This document shows, piece after piece, positions 43,456-52,685 of a stretch of DNA of 64,000 nucleotides. The stretch is from Pararhizobium sp. (GTDB taxonomy: Bacteria; Pseudomonadota; Alphaproteobacteria; Rhizobiales; Rhizobiaceae): assembly GCA_017794825.1 (NCBI GenBank), contig CP051237.1, forward strand, positions 5,877,342 to 5,941,341, given 5' to 3'. The notes below the pieces were generated by a model. That model made no database searches, was not told the origin of the DNA, and saw nothing but the letters and a program-made list of their open reading frames with translations. Every line of letters begins with the position of its first letter. Position 1 is the stretch's first letter. Both the position numbers and the translations under genes were made by a program.

Positions 43456-44273
43456 AGGCTTTCCCCGCCGAGATGATGCCAGGGAAATGCGCGTTTCGAG
43501 AGAAGCAGGAGCAGCCGGTCGATGATGAAAGCGAGCAGAGTGATCCAGACGACATAGGGAAGGATCACATCCATGGCGAGATAGCGTCGCACCAGGAAAA
43601 TCCGGTAACCGAGACCGGATGTCGATGCGATCGCCTCCGCCGAGATCAGGAAGATCCAGGCAGGGACCAGTCCCAGCCGCATGGCGTTGACGAGCCTGGG
43701 AAGAGTTTGCGGGAGCACTACCCGGAAGATCATCTGCATGACGCTCGCACCGAGAGTCTCGGCCTTGATGATCAATTCGCGGGGAATGTTCATCACCTCC
43801 TGCGAAACCGATCGGATCATGACCGGCGCGGTGCCGATCACGATCAACATCACTTTCGACGTCTCCCCAAGACCGAACATGATGAACAGGATCGGCAGGA
43901 TGGTGATCGGCGGAATCAGCGAAAAAGTGGCGATATAGGGCGCAAGGGCGCTACGAGCGTGCGGAATGAAGCCGATCAGAACGCCTAGCGACAGCGCAAG
44001 AATTGTCGCCACGCCCATCCCCATCCCAAGCCGCCAGAGGCTGTCATAGGTATCGAGCCACAGCAGCAGATCGCCCGAGCGCCTGTCCGGAACAAAGGCC
44101 ATGCGCCAGAACGTTTCGCCCATTTGTTGAAGCGATGGCAACAGCTTGTCTGCGGGATTTTCCAGCCGACGATAATGGCTCGCCAGCGCGTAGGCGCCGA
44201 TGGTCGCTGCAAATGGCAGCGCCGTCAAAGCAACGCTCGTTACCCGGGATGGCTTGCGATTGATGATGCGCAC
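43452..44273 (-). CDS. ABC transporter permease, guanidine/urea-carboxylase-associated type
   Basis: This 273-residue inner-membrane permease resembles the SsuC/TauC group with the contact loop ELIIKAETLGASVMQMIFRVVLPQTLPRL. It starts with GTG at 44273. It lies between the binding protein and the ATPase in the guanidine-riboswitch operon. Confidence 0.9.
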   Translation of the reverse strand: MRIINRKPSRVTSVALTALPFAATIGAYALASHYRRLENPADKLLPSLQQMGETFWRMAFVPDRRSGDLLLWLDTYDSLWRLGMGMGVATILALSLGVLIGFIPHARSALAPYIATFSLIPPITILPILFIMFGLGETSKVMLIVIGTAPVMIRSVSQEVMNIPRELIIKAETLGASVMQMIFRVVLPQTLPRLVNAMRLGLVPAWIFLISAEAIASTSGLGYRIFLVRRYLAMDVILPYVVWITLLAFIIDRLLLLLSKRAFPWHHLGGESL

Positions 44274-44334
44274 GGAGAACGCCTCGGTGTGACCATCCGG
44301 CCGGAGGACCCCGCCGGATGATCGATCGCCGTGG

Positions 44335-45408
44335 TTACAGTTTGTCGCCTGCCGCCATCTCCATGTAGGAGGTGTCGAAGCGCAGCTTCACGTTATTGGC
44401 GTCGCCATAGACGCTGCCATCCGGGAATTCGACGCCAACGAATTCCGGGCTCGGCGCACCTTCCCCGAGAATTCCGTTGTCGAAGAGGAATTCGGCGACG
44501 AATTTTGAAGTCTCCGAAAGTTCCGGAGATTTGGTGAATTCGACAGCTTCAGCCGGCGTGTAGAACATTTTGGTCGTTGCGAGCTGCGCGTCGTACCCGG
44601 CCAGGTCGGTGCCGGAAGCTTCGGCCATCGCCGTGCGCGCCTCCTTACCCTCTTCGCTGTCGGAAGACATGATCCCCATCAATTCGTACCAGGCGCCGAC
44701 AAGCGCCTTGCCGAAATCCGGGTTGTCCGCCAGCGTTTCGGTGTTGACCATCATGATGTCGATGATCTCACCCGGAATGCCTGAGCTGTTGAACACTTCG
44801 GTTGCGTTCGGCTGGGCGACGATCTCCGACAGCAGCGGGTTCCATGTAACAACCGCCGTTACGTCCGGCGTCGCATAGGCTGCGATCATGTCGGCGTCCG
44901 ACGTGTTGACGACAGTGATGTCCTTTTCTGACATGCCGACGCTGTCAAGAGCGCGAGCGAGCAGATAGTGCGACACCGAAAGTTCGACCAGATTGACGTT
45001 CTGCCCCTTGATCTCTTCCAGCTTCGTCTTGTCCTTGAGAACGACGCCGTCGTTTCCGTTGGAGTAGTCGCCGACGATCAGCGCCGTCGTGTCGACGCCG
45101 CCGCCTGCGGGAATCGACAAGCCGTCCATATTCGTCATCGAACAGCCGTCATACTCGCCGGCCGTATACTGGTTGATCGATTCGACGTAATCGTTGATCT
45201 GCACGATATCGACCGTGATGTCGTATTTGTCGGCCCATTTCTTCATGAGGCCCGAATCCTGCAGGTATCCCCAGGGCATCCAGCCGACATAGATCGACCA
45301 GCAGACCTTGAAGTCCTTCTTTTCTTCGGCATTGGCGATCGTCGCGGCCGACAGCATGGCGGCCAGCAACGCGGTCAGTCCAAGAGCTTTGATGGGTGTT
45401 CGTATCAT
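44335..45408 (-). CDS. Periplasmic binding protein of guanidine-type ABC importer
   Basis: This 357-residue protein has a signal peptide (about 1-27, cleaved after ANA). The N-terminus KVCWSIYVGWMPWGYLQDSG and QINDYVESINQYTAGEYDGCSMTNMD match the family long labelled urea-carboxylase-associated or putative urea binding protein. That family is repeatedly found behind guanidine riboswitches and is now regarded as guanidine uptake. ATG 45408 follows AGGAAGG about 10 nt upstream. It is the first gene after the riboswitch. Confidence 0.9.
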   Translation of the reverse strand: MIRTPIKALGLTALLAAMLSAATIANAEEKKDFKVCWSIYVGWMPWGYLQDSGLMKKWADKYDITVDIVQINDYVESINQYTAGEYDGCSMTNMDGLSIPAGGGVDTTALIVGDYSNGNDGVVLKDKTKLEEIKGQNVNLVELSVSHYLLARALDSVGMSEKDITVVNTSDADMIAAYATPDVTAVVTWNPLLSEIVAQPNATEVFNSSGIPGEIIDIMMVNTETLADNPDFGKALVGAWYELMGIMSSDSEEGKEARTAMAEASGTDLAGYDAQLATTKMFYTPAEAVEFTKSPELSETSKFVAEFLFDNGILGEGAPSPEFVGVEFPDGSVYGDANNVKLRFDTSYMEMAAGDKL

Positions 45409-45504
45409 ATCTGTACGCCTTCCTGATTTGCGCCAATCGATGACTGGCATTCAAAACCTGGGCTCTGCGCACAAACCGGGAGAAGGCCTGCGCGCGCAAA
45501 CCTG

Positions 45505-45635
45505 TGCAGTTGTCTCCCGGGATTTTGTCCCGCCGTGTCACCGGCTATGCTTGTCGCCGGCTTGCGCCTCTTGGACCAGCGTTTCGCAAAACGTGAACGT
45601 ATTACGGAACCGGAACCCTAGGCGCGCTGCACGCC
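45505..45635 (-). promoter_or_regulatory. Guanidine-I (ykkC) riboswitch
   Basis: On the minus strand the gap 45409-45796 contains, in order, CTAGGGTTCCG (45621-45611), GGTCCAAGAG (45577-45568) and ACACGGCGGGACAAAATCCC (45538-45519) followed directly by GGGAGA. These are the conserved ykkC-subtype-1 blocks in the right order and spacing. The conserved 3' CCGGGAGA (45520-45513) can also pair perfectly with a downstream TCTCCCGG (45483-45476), which offers an on/off switch. Guanidine binding should turn on the importer-hydrolase operon that follows. The rest of the gap toward 45796 would hold the promoter. Confidence 0.9.
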
Positions 45636-45796
45636 TTTGAGGAAAGCAAGGGATGTGCCAGTCAATTCGCGGCGCGTGGAAACGTCAATAAAGTATCGTG
45701 TTTTCTGCCGGTTACCGCCAAGTGCGTAGAAAGAGAATCCACAGTCGAGCGGATGGCCGCTGGGTGCAAAGGAGCAAGTTTAGGCCATTTGCATAA

Positions 45797-46558
45797 TTAT
45801 TGATCAGCGTCCGGCTGCAGGTTTGCAAGGAACGGCCAAATCGTTTCGGCCAGCTTATCGGGTGCGCTCAGTTGCGGCGCATGTCCCGTTTCGAGGGTTC
45901 GGACGGCGGCGCCCGGAACCAGTTCCTGCATCCGCCTTTGCAGCGATATGTCGATCGACCTGTCCCTGGCGCATTCAACATACAGACGAGGCACAACGCC
46001 ATAGCGCGCCACGGTCCACGTCGCTGCGACTGCCCGCCCGGACTCCGGCTGCGGCGTCAGCTTGTCCGCGGCTCTGCGTGCGGCTGCAAGATCGGCGTCC
46101 TGGTAGAAGATTTCAATCGCCGCCCGGGCGGGCACGCTGCTTGTCAACCGGTCGGAGGACCAAACGAGACGGTCACCGATCCCGATCAGGCCTCTGTCCC
46201 TTGCATTTTCCTGCGCGAGCAGGTCACCGAACGACATACCGGACGGCAGCATCATTCCGGCAATGTAGACAATGCGGGCGACGCGGTCCGGGCGCGCCTC
46301 AGCCACCGCGGTCGCGACATGTCCTCCGCCGGAATGCGCCACTAGGCTTACGGGCTTCTCCAGACCCAGGATAATATCCCCGACATGCCGCGCGTACAGG
46401 TCGAGACTGACGTCTTCCGGAGCCGTGGCGTCGGTTCCGTTTCCTGGAAGATCAACCACATGACACTCCAGCCCCCTCGCCCGCAGAAGACCGACGACGT
46501 CTTGCCAGGCCCAGCTTCCCTGCCAGGCGCCGTGAATGAAAATGACCGGATCGAACAT
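45797..46558 (-). CDS. Alpha/beta hydrolase
   Basis: This 253-residue protein has the alpha/beta-hydrolase core: oxyanion HGAW (about 9-12), nucleophile elbow VAHSGGG with Ser near residue 79, and a C-terminal TGHAPQLSAP carrying the catalytic His. It resembles the EstC/methylesterase-like branch. The start ATG 46558 gives the usual MFDPVIFIHG N-terminus; its ribosome-binding site is weak. It stands upstream of, but not together with, the riboswitch region. Substrate unknown. Confidence 0.85.
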   Translation of the reverse strand: MFDPVIFIHGAWQGSWAWQDVVGLLRARGLECHVVDLPGNGTDATAPEDVSLDLYARHVGDIILGLEKPVSLVAHSGGGHVATAVAEARPDRVARIVYIAGMMLPSGMSFGDLLAQENARDRGLIGIGDRLVWSSDRLTSSVPARAAIEIFYQDADLAAARRAADKLTPQPESGRAVAATWTVARYGVVPRLYVECARDRSIDISLQRRMQELVPGAAVRTLETGHAPQLSAPDKLAETIWPFLANLQPDADQ

Positions 46559-46723
46559 CTTGCCAGCGAGTTTCCCGCGCCAGGTCGCCCGGGTGAGCGA
46601 CAGTTTACTTTGACAGGCAAAACGTCTAATCGGTGAGCCGCATCGGTGCAACGGTGCACAACCAATGTCGTTCGCAATCCCGAAGCGGATTGGCGGCCCC
46701 GACCAGCAGACCCTAGTTGCGTC

Positions 46724-47530
46724 ATGAGAATATTGCTGATCAATCTGGATCGGTCGCCGGATCGGCTGGCCTGGATGCAAAAGGAAATGGACGAACGCGG
46801 ACTGACCTTTGACAGGATCAGCGCCGTCGATTTTCAGTCATTGTCACCTGAAGAGATAAGCCGGCATCAGATCGATCGCGAAATCATCATGACGATCAGC
46901 CCGGGCGATGTCGCGTGCTTCCATAGTCATCGCAAATGCTGGCAGAATATGCTCGACAATGGCAACGACTACGTCTGCATTCTCGAAGACGACATTTATC
47001 TTAGCCGGGACGCAGCACGATATCTTTCGTCCACAGACTGGATTCCAGACGGAATAGATATCGTGAAGCTAGAGACCTTCCGGGACAAGGTCGGATATCT
47101 TGCGAAAGACGCGATCAAAGTCGGCGACCGGATTCTGGCGCCCCTGCTTGGCCGCCATATCGGCGCCGGGGGCTATATCATTTCACGCGCCTGCGCGGAG
47201 CGCCTGTTGAGGACGACCGAGGATTTCCACGATCCGGTCGACGAGATGATGTTCAACCCGAAACTGGGGTTGTTCCAGACGCTGAATATCCTTCAGATGG
47301 TTCCGGCGATCTGCATTCAGACGATGCACTATTATGCAGAGGCGAAGGATCCCCTTCCGGGCAGCACGATCCATACGGTGCGTCTGGAGATGCTGAAGCC
47401 TAGGCAGGGATGGAAGAAGTTCAAGCGTGAAGTCACCCGGCCCTTCATCAATTTCGGCGAATGGCTGCGGATGACCTTTGTTCGACTGACAACCCCCAGC
47501 GTATGGGGCGAAATCCCTTTCAGGGAATAA
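46724..47530 (+). CDS. Glycosyltransferase family 25 protein
   Basis: This 268-residue protein begins RILLINLDRSPDRL and has the nucleotide-sugar acid motif CILEDDIYLS, typical of GT25 beta-galactosyltransferases of lipooligosaccharide synthesis. It acts at the cytoplasmic face of the inner membrane. The paralogue of identical length follows after 2 bp. The C-terminal GWKKFKREVTRPF basic segment may touch the membrane. Target glycan unknown. Confidence 0.88.
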   Translation: MRILLINLDRSPDRLAWMQKEMDERGLTFDRISAVDFQSLSPEEISRHQIDREIIMTISPGDVACFHSHRKCWQNMLDNGNDYVCILEDDIYLSRDAARYLSSTDWIPDGIDIVKLETFRDKVGYLAKDAIKVGDRILAPLLGRHIGAGGYIISRACAERLLRTTEDFHDPVDEMMFNPKLGLFQTLNILQMVPAICIQTMHYYAEAKDPLPGSTIHTVRLEMLKPRQGWKKFKREVTRPFINFGEWLRMTFVRLTTPSVWGEIPFRE

Positions 47531-47532
47531 TC

Positions 47533-48339
47533 ATGCGTCTTCTGGTCATCAATCTCGAACGATCTTCGGATCGGCGAAAGTGGATCACGGACAGCTTCGC
47601 CAGACAGGCGCTCGTTCCAGAATTCGTCCCGGCCATTGACGCCAACGCCATGACCCCAGGCGATATCGAAGCCTGGAACGAAGCGAGCGACGGACCGCCA
47701 ATGATGGCGGCGGAAATCGCGGTCTTCAAAAGCCATCGCGAATGCTGGCGCGCCGCCGCCTCCGGCGACGACGATTACGTCGGGGTATTCGAAGACGACG
47801 TGCATCTGTCAGGCGACGCGCATCTCTTCCTGAAAGACTACAGCTGGATTCCGGACGGCGCAGACATCGTCAAGATCGAGACGTTTCGAAACAGCGTGCT
47901 TTGTTCCCGCCCTCCTCTGCAGCCCGTTCACGGACATCATCTATTGCGACTTCACTCGCTGCATTGGGGCGCGGCCGGCTATATCATCTCGAAATCCTGC
48001 GCGGCGCGGCTTCTCGAACTCTCCAAAACCCGGCTGTACGCTGCGGACGAATTTCTGTTTTCGCCGACGTTCAGCATTTTCCGGGATCTCGATCTGTACC
48101 AGGTCAGCCCGGCCCTGTGCATCCAGGACATGCAGCTCGAAGAAAGCAACCGGGCGGGTAACCTGCAGAGCGTCAAGGGCGTGCGCGACGACCATCACCT
48201 GATGCAACAGCCTCAAGCCCCTGTTCGCGGCTGGAAAAAAGTCCGAAGGGAAATCGAGCGACCCTTTCGGAAATTGGCCTCCTCCGTCGATCGCAAGATC
48301 AAAGGCAAGTTCAATACAGTGATCGCCTTCGAGGCCTGA
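47533..48339 (+). CDS. Glycosyltransferase family 25 protein, tandem paralogue
   Basis: This is a second 268-residue GT25 enzyme: RLLVINLERSSDRRKW and VGVFEDDVHLS. It matches the upstream copy in length, in DIVKIETFR and in the C-terminal GWKKVRREIERPF, so the pair is a tandem duplication that has diverged. Divergence may give consecutive additions to the same outer-core oligosaccharide. It converges on the oxygenase gene with only 5 bp between. Confidence 0.87.
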   Translation: MRLLVINLERSSDRRKWITDSFARQALVPEFVPAIDANAMTPGDIEAWNEASDGPPMMAAEIAVFKSHRECWRAAASGDDDYVGVFEDDVHLSGDAHLFLKDYSWIPDGADIVKIETFRNSVLCSRPPLQPVHGHHLLRLHSLHWGAAGYIISKSCAARLLELSKTRLYAADEFLFSPTFSIFRDLDLYQVSPALCIQDMQLEESNRAGNLQSVKGVRDDHHLMQQPQAPVRGWKKVRREIERPFRKLASSVDRKIKGKFNTVIAFEA

Positions 48340-48344
48340 CGCTA

Positions 48345-49328
48345 TCACCCGTTGTAGGTTCGACGATACATTTCCTGCAGATGATCCTCGACCTTGACCG
48401 GAGCGTATTTCGGCGTTTGCCCTTCACTGAGGCAGGTCGGAATGCACGACACCTCGAAATCGGGATTACCGGTAAAGAAGAACGGAACTGAATACCGTTC
48501 ACGTCCGGAATGGTTGATTACCCGGTGCAAGGTGGAGCGATAGGTGTCATTCGTCCAGCGGGCGATCATGTCGCCGAGATTGATGACGAAAGTGCCCGGA
48601 ATCGGCGCGGCGCGGATCCATAGCTTGTTGTCCTGGTCGAAGACCTGCAGACCGCCATTGTCGTCTTGCAGGAGAAGCGTCAAGCCGCCGAAATCCGTGT
48701 GGGCTCCTGCACCGAGTTCGTCCGGTTCCGTTTGCGGTTGTTGCGGCGGATAGTGCAGCAGGCGCAGGATGGCGAGCGGATCCCGCACGAAACCCTTGAA
48801 ATAGTTCTCATCGAGATCCAGCGACAACGCCATACCACACATAAGCCGTTCCGCCAGATCGAGCATGGCCGCATAATAGGCCCTCATGGCCGGCTTGAAG
48901 CCTGGCAGGTCCGCAGGCCACTGGTTAGGACCGTGGTTGAATTTGCCGGCCAGAACGCGCGGGTCATCTTCAGGCAATTCGTAACCGATATAATAGCCTT
49001 CCTTGCGATCGGGCTTGGCGCCAGCCTGCAATGTCTGCCCGCCCAAATGCTCGTAACCGCGATTGCATGGCGAATGCGCCTTGTCGACTGCGAGCTTTGC
49101 GTCTTCGGGCAGATCGAAGAACGCTTTCGTCTCGGCAAAAACGGCGTCTATCAGACCCGACGGAACTCCGTGCCCGGAACAATAGAAGAAACCCTTGTCG
49201 AGACAGGCGGCGCGCAAAGCCTGGCCTACATCACGGCGTTGGCTCTCTTTCGAAGACGACATTCCGGAAACATCGATAACGGGAAGTTGCGCCTGATCGA
49301 TCACCACAGCGCTAAGTTCTCCGGGCAT
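48345..49328 (-). CDS. Isopenicillin N synthase-family Fe(II)/2-oxoglutarate oxygenase
   Basis: This 327-residue enzyme has the DIOX N-domain (PVIDVSGMSS, GFFYCSGHGVP) and the 2OG-Fe(II) core. The iron facial triad is His and Asp in AHTDFGG plus the distal His in STLHRVIN; RYSVPFF holds the 2-oxoglutarate Arg and Ser. It is of the group close to plant and fungal small-molecule oxygenases. Substrate unknown; there is no biosynthetic cluster around it. Confidence 0.88.
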   Translation of the reverse strand: MPGELSAVVIDQAQLPVIDVSGMSSSKESQRRDVGQALRAACLDKGFFYCSGHGVPSGLIDAVFAETKAFFDLPEDAKLAVDKAHSPCNRGYEHLGGQTLQAGAKPDRKEGYYIGYELPEDDPRVLAGKFNHGPNQWPADLPGFKPAMRAYYAAMLDLAERLMCGMALSLDLDENYFKGFVRDPLAILRLLHYPPQQPQTEPDELGAGAHTDFGGLTLLLQDDNGGLQVFDQDNKLWIRAAPIPGTFVINLGDMIARWTNDTYRSTLHRVINHSGRERYSVPFFFTGNPDFEVSCIPTCLSEGQTPKYAPVKVEDHLQEMYRRTYNG

Positions 49329-49468
49329 CTTGTGATCCTTTGTGGATGAACGGGCTTTCCACTATGCGGTGATTTCCAGGACCGAACAAGATATATGACG
49401 CCGAGCCCAATGCGGCGTAATCTCGCAGATCGATTCAGGAATCCAGGACATCGTTCTGAAGCAAAATA

Positions 49469-50377
49469 CTAATCGGTCTCGTAATTCTCGGAAAACGCGC
49501 TCGAAAGCTGATCGACGAAGCGCGCTGCGGCTACCGGAAGCGTGCGACCGCGCAGATGTCCCATATATATCATTCCGGCCGGTATATCGCGCGTGTCGAT
49601 CGGTCGATGTACAAGATCGGCGTCGAGGCTGTCGGCCGGCAATCCGATCGGGATCTGCAGTCCGATGCCGGAACTCACCCGGGCGAAACTGCGCAAGAAT
49701 TCGAAGCTGTCTGATTCGACGGAAGGCCGCACCTTCAGCGTCGAACGCTCTGTCCCTGCCTCAAGAAGCGCGCGTACGCCGTATGGGGCCGTCGGCAACG
49801 CCATTGGCCAGGCGACACAATCGCGCAAGCGCAGCACCTCAATTGATGCGAGTGGATGCCCTGCCCGCATCACTGCGTGCACCGGCTGCTTGACCCGCAA
49901 TATCGTCTGGAAGTCGGCGAAGCGGACCGGTTCGAAAACCAGCGCCAGATCGACGCTGTAATCCATCAGGGCTTCTTCGGCCGTCCGGCGATCGCGGACA
50001 TACACCCCGAATGTCACGCCGGGGTGCTCGTCGCGGTAGATCGAAATCTGGCGCGGCAGAAAATAGGGAACCAGCGCCTGGCTGCAGGCTACATTCACAT
50101 TGCCGCGCCGTATGCCGGTCAAATCGGAAATCTGCGACCGCACGCGTTCAAGATCGAAAATCTGGTTGCGAATGTGATTGATCAGAATCTCGCCGGCCGC
50201 ATTGAGCCGAACGCCGCGCGGAAGACGTTCGAAGATGGGTTCGCCCAATTCTTCCTCGAAGGCGAGGATGCGCCTGTTGAGCGCAGACGACGTGATCGCG
50301 AGGGCTTCGGCCGCGCTTCTGATGGACCCCACGCGCGCGACCGTGTCGATGTACCGGAATGTCTGGAACATCCGCAT
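49469..50377 (-). CDS. LysR-family regulator, divergent from allophanate hydrolase
   Basis: This 302-residue LysR protein has the N-terminal HTH (VGSIRSAAEALAITSSALNRRILAFEEELGEPIFERLPRG) and a substrate-binding domain. ATG 50377 follows GGAG with 9-nt spacing; ATG 50371 is an alternative. It is divergent from atzF across 132 bp, the classic LysR arrangement, and therefore likely regulates that gene, perhaps also the convergent biuret operon. Confidence 0.86.
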   Translation of the reverse strand: MRMFQTFRYIDTVARVGSIRSAAEALAITSSALNRRILAFEEELGEPIFERLPRGVRLNAAGEILINHIRNQIFDLERVRSQISDLTGIRRGNVNVACSQALVPYFLPRQISIYRDEHPGVTFGVYVRDRRTAEEALMDYSVDLALVFEPVRFADFQTILRVKQPVHAVMRAGHPLASIEVLRLRDCVAWPMALPTAPYGVRALLEAGTERSTLKVRPSVESDSFEFLRSFARVSSGIGLQIPIGLPADSLDADLVHRPIDTRDIPAGMIYMGHLRGRTLPVAAARFVDQLSSAFSENYETD

Positions 50378-50509
50378 GAAGCCATACTCCAGTGGTGCAA
50401 AATGTGCAGCGATGTGATGAAAAGATAACAGATGACCGAACAAGTCACCAAGACTAATAGTCACGCTTCCGGACGTGTATGGTAGAGCTACGCGACAAGC
50501 GGGAATGAA

Positions 50510-52306
50510 ATGATACAGAACTTGCCTTTCGATATCGCCAGGCTTCGGAAAGCTTATGAAAATGGCGAGGCTGCGGAAAATGTCGTCGCCGAATGTTTTC
50601 GCAGGATCCGCCTCGCCGATGATCCCGGAATTTTCATCAGCCTGAGGGACGAAGCCGACGTCATCGCGGAAGCGCGGTCACTTGGACCGTTCGATCCGAA
50701 GGAGAAGCCCCTTTACGGCATTCCATTCGCGGTCAAGGACAATATCGACGTCGCGGGCCTTCCGACGACGGCGGCCTGCCCCGCTTTCGAATATGCCCCG
50801 GAGGTCGACGCCTTCTGCGTCAACAAGCTTCGCGAGGCCGGAGCGCTGGTGATAGGCAAGACCAATCTCGACCAGTTCGCGACGGGTCTTGTCGGCGTGC
50901 GCTCACCCTATCCGATACCTCGAAACGCCATCGACCCGGAGATCGTGCCGGGCGGATCGAGTTCGGGATCGGCGGTCGCGGTGTCGCGCGGCGTCGTCAG
51001 TTTCGCGCTTGGAACGGATACGGCCGGCTCGGGCCGGGCGCCGGCCGCGCTCAACAACATTGTCGGCCTCAAGCCGACGCTGGGTGGCATATCATCGACC
51101 GGCGTTGTGCCGGCCTGCCGCACTCTGGATACGGTGTCGATATTCGCACTGACGGTTGACGACGCCTGGGCCGTGTATCGCACCGCCTGCGCATACGACG
51201 CGGAGGATTCCTATTCGCGGCAATTGCCGTCGCCTGCCCTTTCCGAGATGCCGGCATCGCTCACCGTGGGAATTCCCGACAGTTCTTCGATCGAGTTTAT
51301 CGGAGATACTCTGCAGGCGGATTCCTTTGCCGCAGCAGTTGAGACGTTGCGGCGAAAGGGAATGGAGATCGTCGAGCTCGACTTCACGCCGTTCTATGAG
51401 ATTGCGAAACTGCTTTATGAAGGCCCCTGGGTGGCGGAGCGTTACGCCGCAATCCGCCGGATCATCGAGACGCAGCCGGACGCTCTGCTGCCGGTCACGC
51501 GCGGGATCATCTCCAAGGCGGAGACTTTCAGTGCTGCGGACGCTTTCGAAGGCGGCTACCGCCTGAAGGAGCTCGAAAGAAAAGCCCGCGCGTTGCTGGG
51601 TTTGGCGGATATGCTCTGTGTCCCGACGATCCCGACATTCTACAGCGTCAGCGATCTCGAAAAAGATCCGGTCGGCCCGAACTCCAATCTCGGGACATAC
51701 ACCAACTTCGTCAATCTGCTCGACCTTTGCGGGATCGCCGTTCCGATGAAGCCGAGGGAAGACGGGCGACCGGGCAGCATCACGCTGCTTGGCGGCGCAG
51801 GACGCGACGCGCTCCTGGCGTCGGTCGGCGCCTGGCTCCACCACGACGCAGGCGTTTCTCTTGGCGCCACCGGCTGGGCCGGACCTGAACCCGCAAAGCG
51901 CATGCCTGCCGCGCAGATAGATGAAATCGCTGTCGCGATGGTCGGGGCGCATATGTCGGGATTGTCGCTGAATGGTGAAGTTACGCGTCTTGGCGGCCGA
52001 TTTCTCTGTACTTCCCGAACCGCGCCGGGCTACCGCTTTTACAGCCTTGCAGGCGGCCCGCCAGCCAGGCCAGGTCTCGTGCGCAGCGAGGGTGGCGGCT
52101 CAATCGACCTCGAAATCTGGGCTCTGCCACAGGCGTCGTTCGGCGCATTCATGGCCGGCATTCCCCAGCCGCTCGGCATTGGCACGATCGATCTCGAGGA
52201 CGGCTCGTCGGTGAAGGGTTTCCTGTGCGAACCGGCCGGACTTGAAGGCGCCGTGGAAATTACCGAGTTTGGAGGCTGGCGCGCTTACCTGGCGAGCCTG
52301 AACTGA
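50510..52306 (+). CDS. atzF: Allophanate hydrolase (AtzF type)
   Basis: This 598-residue enzyme has an amidase-signature domain: Lys76 in FAVKDN, PGGSSSGS at 147-154 with the cis-serine, and nucleophile Ser174 in GTDTAGSGR. A C-terminal domain of about 130 residues follows, as in AtzF and the DUR1 part of urea amidolyase. It converts allophanate to ammonia and CO2. No urea carboxylase lies nearby, so allophanate probably comes from biuret through the convergent biuret hydrolase gene. Confidence 0.92.
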   Translation: MIQNLPFDIARLRKAYENGEAAENVVAECFRRIRLADDPGIFISLRDEADVIAEARSLGPFDPKEKPLYGIPFAVKDNIDVAGLPTTAACPAFEYAPEVDAFCVNKLREAGALVIGKTNLDQFATGLVGVRSPYPIPRNAIDPEIVPGGSSSGSAVAVSRGVVSFALGTDTAGSGRAPAALNNIVGLKPTLGGISSTGVVPACRTLDTVSIFALTVDDAWAVYRTACAYDAEDSYSRQLPSPALSEMPASLTVGIPDSSSIEFIGDTLQADSFAAAVETLRRKGMEIVELDFTPFYEIAKLLYEGPWVAERYAAIRRIIETQPDALLPVTRGIISKAETFSAADAFEGGYRLKELERKARALLGLADMLCVPTIPTFYSVSDLEKDPVGPNSNLGTYTNFVNLLDLCGIAVPMKPREDGRPGSITLLGGAGRDALLASVGAWLHHDAGVSLGATGWAGPEPAKRMPAAQIDEIAVAMVGAHMSGLSLNGEVTRLGGRFLCTSRTAPGYRFYSLAGGPPARPGLVRSEGGGSIDLEIWALPQASFGAFMAGIPQPLGIGTIDLEDGSSVKGFLCEPAGLEGAVEITEFGGWRAYLASLN

Positions 52307-52349
52307 TCAAATTGCTATTTGCTGGCGCGCCGGGTTTATAGGGGTCGTC

Positions 52350-52685
52350 TTACTCGATGAATTCCACCGGTTTTTCCCACTGGATAAGGACGACGCATCC
52401 GTCCTCCGACCACACACGATGGTCGGACCCCTTCCTGTTCACGACGAGCGAACCGGCGTAATAACGGCCGTGGTCGTCACTTTGCGATCCCTCGAGGACG
52501 AGGATCGACTCCATGCCATGATGGACGTGACGGGGCGCTTTCGCGCCTGCTTCGTAGCGAAGCAGGGCGACCTCGGGCTCACCCTCGACCAGCCGGCAGA
52601 TCTCGATGCCTTCGTGAAAAGGACCGAACGTGACATCCTTCCAGCCGCCTCCGAGAAGGGCCGTGAACTCGAACGGCTCAGGCAT
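52350..52685 (-). CDS. Small cupin-domain protein, last gene of the biuret operon
   Basis: This 111-residue single-domain cupin has the metal-binding motif region APRHVHHGMESILVLEG with clustered His and Glu, and a second motif toward GSDHRVW. It resembles ChrR-type cupins. The start ATG 52685 overlaps the end of the hydrolase gene by 8 bp. It could bind a metal or a small ligand; its role in ureide degradation is unknown. Confidence 0.75.
   Translation of the reverse strand: MPEPFEFTALLGGGWKDVTFGPFHEGIEICRLVEGEPEVALLRYEAGAKAPRHVHHGMESILVLEGSQSDDHGRYYAGSLVVNRKGSDHRVWSEDGCVVLIQWEKPVEFIE

Noticed and set aside
45797..46374. Plus-strand open frames opposite the alpha/beta hydrolase
   Set aside because: No start site or family; the minus-strand hydrolase has all catalytic motifs.
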